DNA of 37,023 nucleotides from Lachnospiraceae bacterium (GTDB lineage Bacteria; Bacillota; Clostridia; Lachnospirales; Lachnospiraceae): contig JAEEJA010000096.1 in assembly GCA_016281605.1 (NCBI GenBank), positions 1 to 37,023 of the forward strand, in the 5' to 3' direction. The position numbers and the translations under genes were made by a program. This document shows positions 34,742 to 37,023 of the stretch, piece after piece. Under the pieces are notes generated by a model. The model worked only from the letters and a program-made list of their open reading frames with translations. It searched no databases and was not told the DNA's origin. Each line of letters opens with the position of its first letter. The stretch's first letter is position 1.

Positions 34742-34780
34742 TGCAAGAGATATCAACGCTTTTTTCGACACGCTCTTGCA
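34742..34780. repeat. Inverted repeat
   Basis: TGCAAGAG (34742-34749) and CTCTTGCA (34773-34780) form an 8-bp stem with a 23-nt loop. It is one of several stems packed between 34681 and 34856. Confidence 0.5.
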
Positions 34781-34802
34781 AAAGATGGTATTTACGTTAG
34801 TC

Positions 34803-34856
34803 AAGACTCGCTTGCGAGTCTTTTCGCGCCGGGGTCCGTCCCCATGGTCTTCCATG
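34803..34856. repeat. REP-like hairpin cluster
   Basis: Three adjoining stems: AAGACTCGC-TT-GCGAGTCTT (34803-34822), GGGG-TCCGT-CCCC (34831-34843) and CATGG-TCTT-CCATG (34843-34856), joined by CGCGCC. The GC-rich GGGG...CCCC stem stands out from the AT-rich surroundings and recalls REP sequences mobilised by RAYT (TnpA-REP) transposases. Only one copy is in the window, so this is a suggestion. Confidence 0.45.
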
Positions 34857-34863
34857 TTTTTTC

Positions 34864-34892
34864 TTGACATTTATTATATCATATGATATATT
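34864..34892 (+). promoter_or_regulatory. Consensus promoter for the leader and GNAT-RsgA gene
   Basis: TTGACA (34864-34869), 17-nt spacer, TATATT (34887-34892) on the plus strand. A start near 34899 gives a leader of about 240 nt before GNAT-RsgA, with a short reading frame and a terminator in between. The gene-poor stretch 34604-35140 is thus filled with regulatory and repeat structures. Confidence 0.75.
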
Positions 34893-34924
34893 CAACACAC
34901 ATTATTAAAGAAAGCGAGGTACGA

Positions 34925-34993
34925 ATGATGTTTGCGATTAATAGTATAACAGCAATTGAATATAGCATGAGGACCTCGGTTTTTGTTCGTTAA
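34925..34993 (+). CDS. Putative 22-residue leader peptide
   Basis: An ATG-ATG start with GAGG five bases upstream opens a 22-codon frame ending SMRTSVFVR and TAA. Its ribosome site lies in CGAGGT (34915-34920), which is complementary to ACCTCG (34973-34978) inside the frame's last codons, just before GTTTTTG. A translating ribosome would keep that stem open. The layout fits ribosome-dependent attenuation as seen in antibiotic-inducible leaders. No homology to a known leader peptide was recognised. Confidence 0.45.
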   Translation: MMFAINSITAIEYSMRTSVFVR

Positions 34994-35023
34994 TATGTCA
35001 TTTGATAATTAATACGTATTATG

Positions 35024-35050
35024 ACCGCGGCTTGTTTGTTGCGGTTTTTT
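35024..35050 (+). terminator. Leader terminator upstream of GNAT-RsgA
   Basis: ACCGC (35024-35028) pairs with GCGGT (35041-35045) over a 12-nt loop, followed directly by a T run to 35050. It lies between promoter and gene, so it must be read through. A competing stem GTCAT/ATGAC (34997-35001 with 35021-35025) overlaps its 5' arm and could serve as antiterminator. Confidence 0.65.
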
Positions 35051-35140
35051 CTTTACCTTTTTTAAGGCGCTTCCGGGTCTCTATGCTGTAATTTCCCTAT
35101 AATATAACAACACAATTAAAACAGAATGGAGAGATAAAAA

Positions 35141-36742
35141 ATGTCAAATAATATTTCTAATAACAATAAACACAATATCATTATACGTAAAGAAACCACA
35201 CAAGATTACTATGCAACAGAACTGTGTACACTTCGCGCGTTTTGGAACATACATGGTCCGGGATGTAATGAACATTTGATGGTTCATAAACTTCGCAATT
35301 CGCCTGACTATCTTCCGGAAATCAGCAGAGTTGCAGAATTAGACGGACGAATCGTCGGCGTAGTCATGTATCATAAAGCCAAAATTGTAGATGGTGAAAA
35401 TGAAACAGAAATCATCACCTTCGGCCCACTCGCAGTTGAACCTACATGCTTTAACATGGGGATAGGAAGCATGCTGATGAAGGATACCTTAGCACTTGCA
35501 AAAGAATCAGGGTATCTAGGTATTGCACTTTGCGGTGAACCTGATTATTATCCTAAACTCGGTTTCGTTCGCGGAAAAGGTTCAGGTCTTGAACACAACG
35601 CCTTCGGCACACCGGACCCTTTTATGATTTACAAACTAAACGACGGTTTTGAAAATCTTCGAGGTAAATTCTACGAATCCAAAGTTTTCGAAGAATGCGA
35701 CGACGAGGAAGAAATAGCAGAATATACGCAGAAGTTTCCGTATTATAAGCCTTTAAAACTTTCCTGCCAGTGGCTTCACGCTGAAAAACTCGGCAGAATT
35801 TGCGAAGTTCAAAAGAACAGTTACACAATTAAATTCTGGGAAGAAGAAATTCCCGCTAAACTTAAAGGTTCATTTTTCGAGGCAGAATCAGATCAACTTC
35901 CACTTGTTGGAGACTATGTAACATTTGCCTACAATCCATATGGTGAATCTGTAATCCTTTCGGTATGTGAGCGTACCAGCCTGCTAAAACGCCCGGATCA
36001 GGCCAAGACCGGTGTTATGCAGTACATGGTTGCAAATGCAGATTACGCATTTATCGTAACCTCATTAAATGAAGATTACAGTTATAACCGAATCGCAAGA
36101 TATGTGAGCGTTACATTGCAGGGAGATGTGAAGCCTGTTGTTATCCTGACTAAGTCGGATCTTTGTGATAATCCGGAGCATTATGTTGAAGAAGTGCAAG
36201 GAGTTTCCGATAAAGTTGCAGTGCATGCCATATCTGCGTTACACGAAACAGGCATGGAAGCTTTGCAAGAGTACTTTGTCCCCGGAACTACAATATGCTT
36301 GATGGGTTCTTCCGGAGCAGGCAAATCCACGCTTATCAATGCATTGAGCGGCGAAGAGGTTATGAAGACCGGAGAGATTCGTCAATCAGATTCTACAGGA
36401 AAGCACACGACAACCTATCGCAAGCTTTTCGAACTTGAAAATGGAGTCACGATTATAGATACTCCCGGCATGCGCGAAATTGGAATTGCCAGCAATGACG
36501 ATGGTGTTAATGAAACATTTTCCGATATCGCAGAACTTGAGTGCATGTGCCGATTCAGCAACTGCAGGCATGAATCCGAGCCAGGTTGCGCTATAAAGGC
36601 TGCAATTGAAAGCGGAGAACTCTCTCAAGAACGCTATGATTTATACTTAAGTCTTAGCAACGAAAATGTGAAAAACTACGCCAAAAAGAAAGAGATTTCA
36701 AAGTGGATTAAGGCTGAGAAAAAAGCCAGAAGGCGCAAATAA
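35141..36742 (+). CDS. GNAT acetyltransferase-RsgA GTPase fusion
   Basis: 533-residue two-module protein. Residues 12-165 form a GNAT domain (YeaC-like N-acetyltransferase) with FGPLAVEP and the acetyl-CoA loop NMGIGSMLM (105-113). Residues about 215-533 are a complete RsgA, the circularly permuted GTPase that matures or checks 30S subunits: OB fold (215-280), TKSD (G4, 337-340), GSSGAGKST (G1, 389-397), DTPGM (G3, 440-444) and zinc ligands Cys470, Cys475, His477, Cys483. The ribosome site is GGAGAG. Base composition is richer in GC and codon choice differs from the neighbours, and hairpin repeats flank both sides, which suggests acquisition. An acetylation target on the ribosome or on a ribosome-directed drug is speculative. 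Confidence 0.9.
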   Translation: MSNNISNNNKHNIIIRKETTQDYYATELCTLRAFWNIHGPGCNEHLMVHKLRNSPDYLPEISRVAELDGRIVGVVMYHKAKIVDGENETEIITFGPLAVEPTCFNMGIGSMLMKDTLALAKESGYLGIALCGEPDYYPKLGFVRGKGSGLEHNAFGTPDPFMIYKLNDGFENLRGKFYESKVFEECDDEEEIAEYTQKFPYYKPLKLSCQWLHAEKLGRICEVQKNSYTIKFWEEEIPAKLKGSFFEAESDQLPLVGDYVTFAYNPYGESVILSVCERTSLLKRPDQAKTGVMQYMVANADYAFIVTSLNEDYSYNRIARYVSVTLQGDVKPVVILTKSDLCDNPEHYVEEVQGVSDKVAVHAISALHETGMEALQEYFVPGTTICLMGSSGAGKSTLINALSGEEVMKTGEIRQSDSTGKHTTTYRKLFELENGVTIIDTPGMREIGIASNDDGVNETFSDIAELECMCRFSNCRHESEPGCAIKAAIESGELSQERYDLYLSLSNENVKNYAKKKEISKWIKAEKKARRRK

Positions 36743-36743
36743 T

Positions 36744-36803
36744 TGAGTTATTTAACTCAGTCGGAGAAATCCCCCACCTCTAAGCTAGACTTTTTGATTT
36801 CTC
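36744..36803 (+). mobile_element. Second IS200/IS605-like end remnant after GNAT-RsgA
   Basis: Right after the stop codon TGAGTTA/TAACTCA (36744-36759) forms a tight hairpin. The following CAGTCGGAGAAATCCCCCACCTCTAAGCTA stretch (36759-36788) matches the core of the minus-strand element at 20091-20140. Here the second arm of the CCCCACCT hairpin is missing; instead GAGAAATC (36764-36771) can pair with GATTTCTC (36796-36803). It looks like a decayed end with no transposase gene. Confidence 0.5.
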
Positions 36804-36806
36804 TAG

Positions 36807-36869
36807 ACCTGGGTCCAAGGTCTCCTCCGCATAAAAAAAAGGTTCCTTCCGGAACCTTTTTTATGCGGA
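36807..36869. repeat. 63-bp repeat, copy 1, with bidirectional terminator
   Basis: This 63-bp block recurs at 36961-37023 with one difference. It contains TCCGCAT-A8-GGTTCC / GGAACC-T6-ATGCGGA (36826-36869, loop TTCC), a strong hairpin with A- and T-tracts on either side that should terminate transcription in both directions, including that of GNAT-RsgA. Confidence 0.85.
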
Positions 36870-36891
36870 AGATGGGGTGAATCGGGTCCAG

Positions 36892-36914
36892 AAAAAGGTC
36901 CAGTGGACCTTTTT
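36892..36914. repeat. Perfect 11-bp inverted repeat
   Basis: AAAAAGGTCCA (36892-36902) and TGGACCTTTTT (36904-36914) face each other across one base. It is a third terminator-like palindrome of the A-tract/stem/T-tract type in this cluster. Confidence 0.75.
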
Positions 36915-36947
36915 CCCAATGAACCGACCGACGAGCAGCTTCGCTGC

Positions 36948-36981
36948 GAGGAGACCTTGAACCTGGGTTCAAGGTCTCCTC
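36948..36981. repeat. Perfect 16-bp-arm palindrome
   Basis: Arms 36948-36963 and 36966-36981 are exact reverse complements around TG. The right arm is the start of the second 63-bp repeat copy; the left arm is an inverted copy of that same stretch, so the block has been duplicated in both direct and inverted orientation. Confidence 0.85.
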
Positions 36982-37023
36982 CGCATAAAAAAAAGGTTCC
37001 TTCCGGAACCTTTTTTATGCGGA
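36961..37023. repeat. 63-bp repeat, copy 2, ending at the window edge
   Basis: Matches 36807-36869 except at one position and includes the same GGTTCC-TTCC-GGAACC hairpin. The window stops exactly at the end of this hairpin, so what follows is unknown. Confidence 0.85.

Noticed and set aside
34604-34870. Extra 89 N-terminal codons of the AraC-family frame
   Set aside because: The stretch holds the gene's own promoter, terminator-like stems and a REP-like repeat, lacks a ribosome site at 34870, and the translated sequence does not resemble AraC sensor domains.
36757-36972. Minus-strand 71-codon frame at the right edge
   Set aside because: It runs through IS-like and terminator repeats; the translation is an accident of repeat sequence.

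Overview
The window is about 37 kb of AT-rich, densely coding DNA. It looks like a low-GC Firmicute of the Lachnospiraceae type (Butyrivibrio/Pseudobutyrivibrio/Roseburia relatives). The grounds are strong AGGAGG-type ribosome sites, class 1B PyrD with PyrK, a reverse rubrerythrin, a pta-ackA pair, a secreted GH5 cellulase with a bacterial Ig-like domain, an ANTAR regulator beside a glutamine-synthetase homologue, and many short TTGACA/TATAAT promoters. Species cannot be fixed from the sequence alone. Nearly every gene lies on the minus strand; the last gene and its leader are the only plus-strand genes. Both edges carry the same repeat motif, which suggests (inference) a contig broken at repeats.

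Layout, left to right (transcription runs right to left up to 34.6 kb). 0.1-1.8 kb: argH with a small acidic-tailed membrane protein. 1.9-5.7 kb: cobO-like adenosyltransferase, dapA, dapB, thrC (aspartate-family amino acids) behind one promoter. 5.8-10.6 kb: pyrF-pyrK-pyrD-pyrE, then a small membrane protein and a FliB-like Fe-S methylase. 10.6-13.6 kb: hflX, then a BlaI-like repressor coupled to a TPR lipoprotein. 13.7-20.2 kb: a glutamine-synthetase homologue, an ANTAR protein, carA and carB. 20.3-22.7 kb: an RlmI-like methyltransferase and a YdcF-family membrane protein. 22.9-27.8 kb: reverse rubrerythrin, pgeF, polyphosphate:AMP phosphotransferase, a dihydrouridine synthase and an AIM24 protein. 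27.9-30.8 kb: GNAT acetyltransferase, ackA, pta. 31-34.6 kb: GH5 cellulase and an AraC regulator. 34.6-37.0 kb: a hairpin-rich zone around a plus-strand GNAT-RsgA fusion with an attenuator-like leader.

Much of the window is nucleotide and amino-acid synthesis. carAB supplies carbamoyl phosphate for pyrimidines (pyrF/K/D/E) and for arginine (argH). The carAB transcript begins with a glutamine-synthetase homologue whose metal-site residues look largely replaced and an RNA-binding-type ANTAR protein, so glutamine-linked control is a reasonable hypothesis.

The most promising possibly undescribed item is a family of three structured leader elements (A 6876-7016, B 10417-10557, C 21140-21250). Each ends in the ribosome site of the next gene: a small membrane protein, pyrF and a methyltransferase. 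They share helices with compensatory base changes. Other unusual items are the degenerate GS paralogue, the GNAT-RsgA fusion with its leader peptide and terminators, 56-bp tandem repeats that copy the 3' end of ackA, a possible pseudoknot over the cellulase ribosome site, and solo IS200/IS605-like ends, one of them inside the GS leader.
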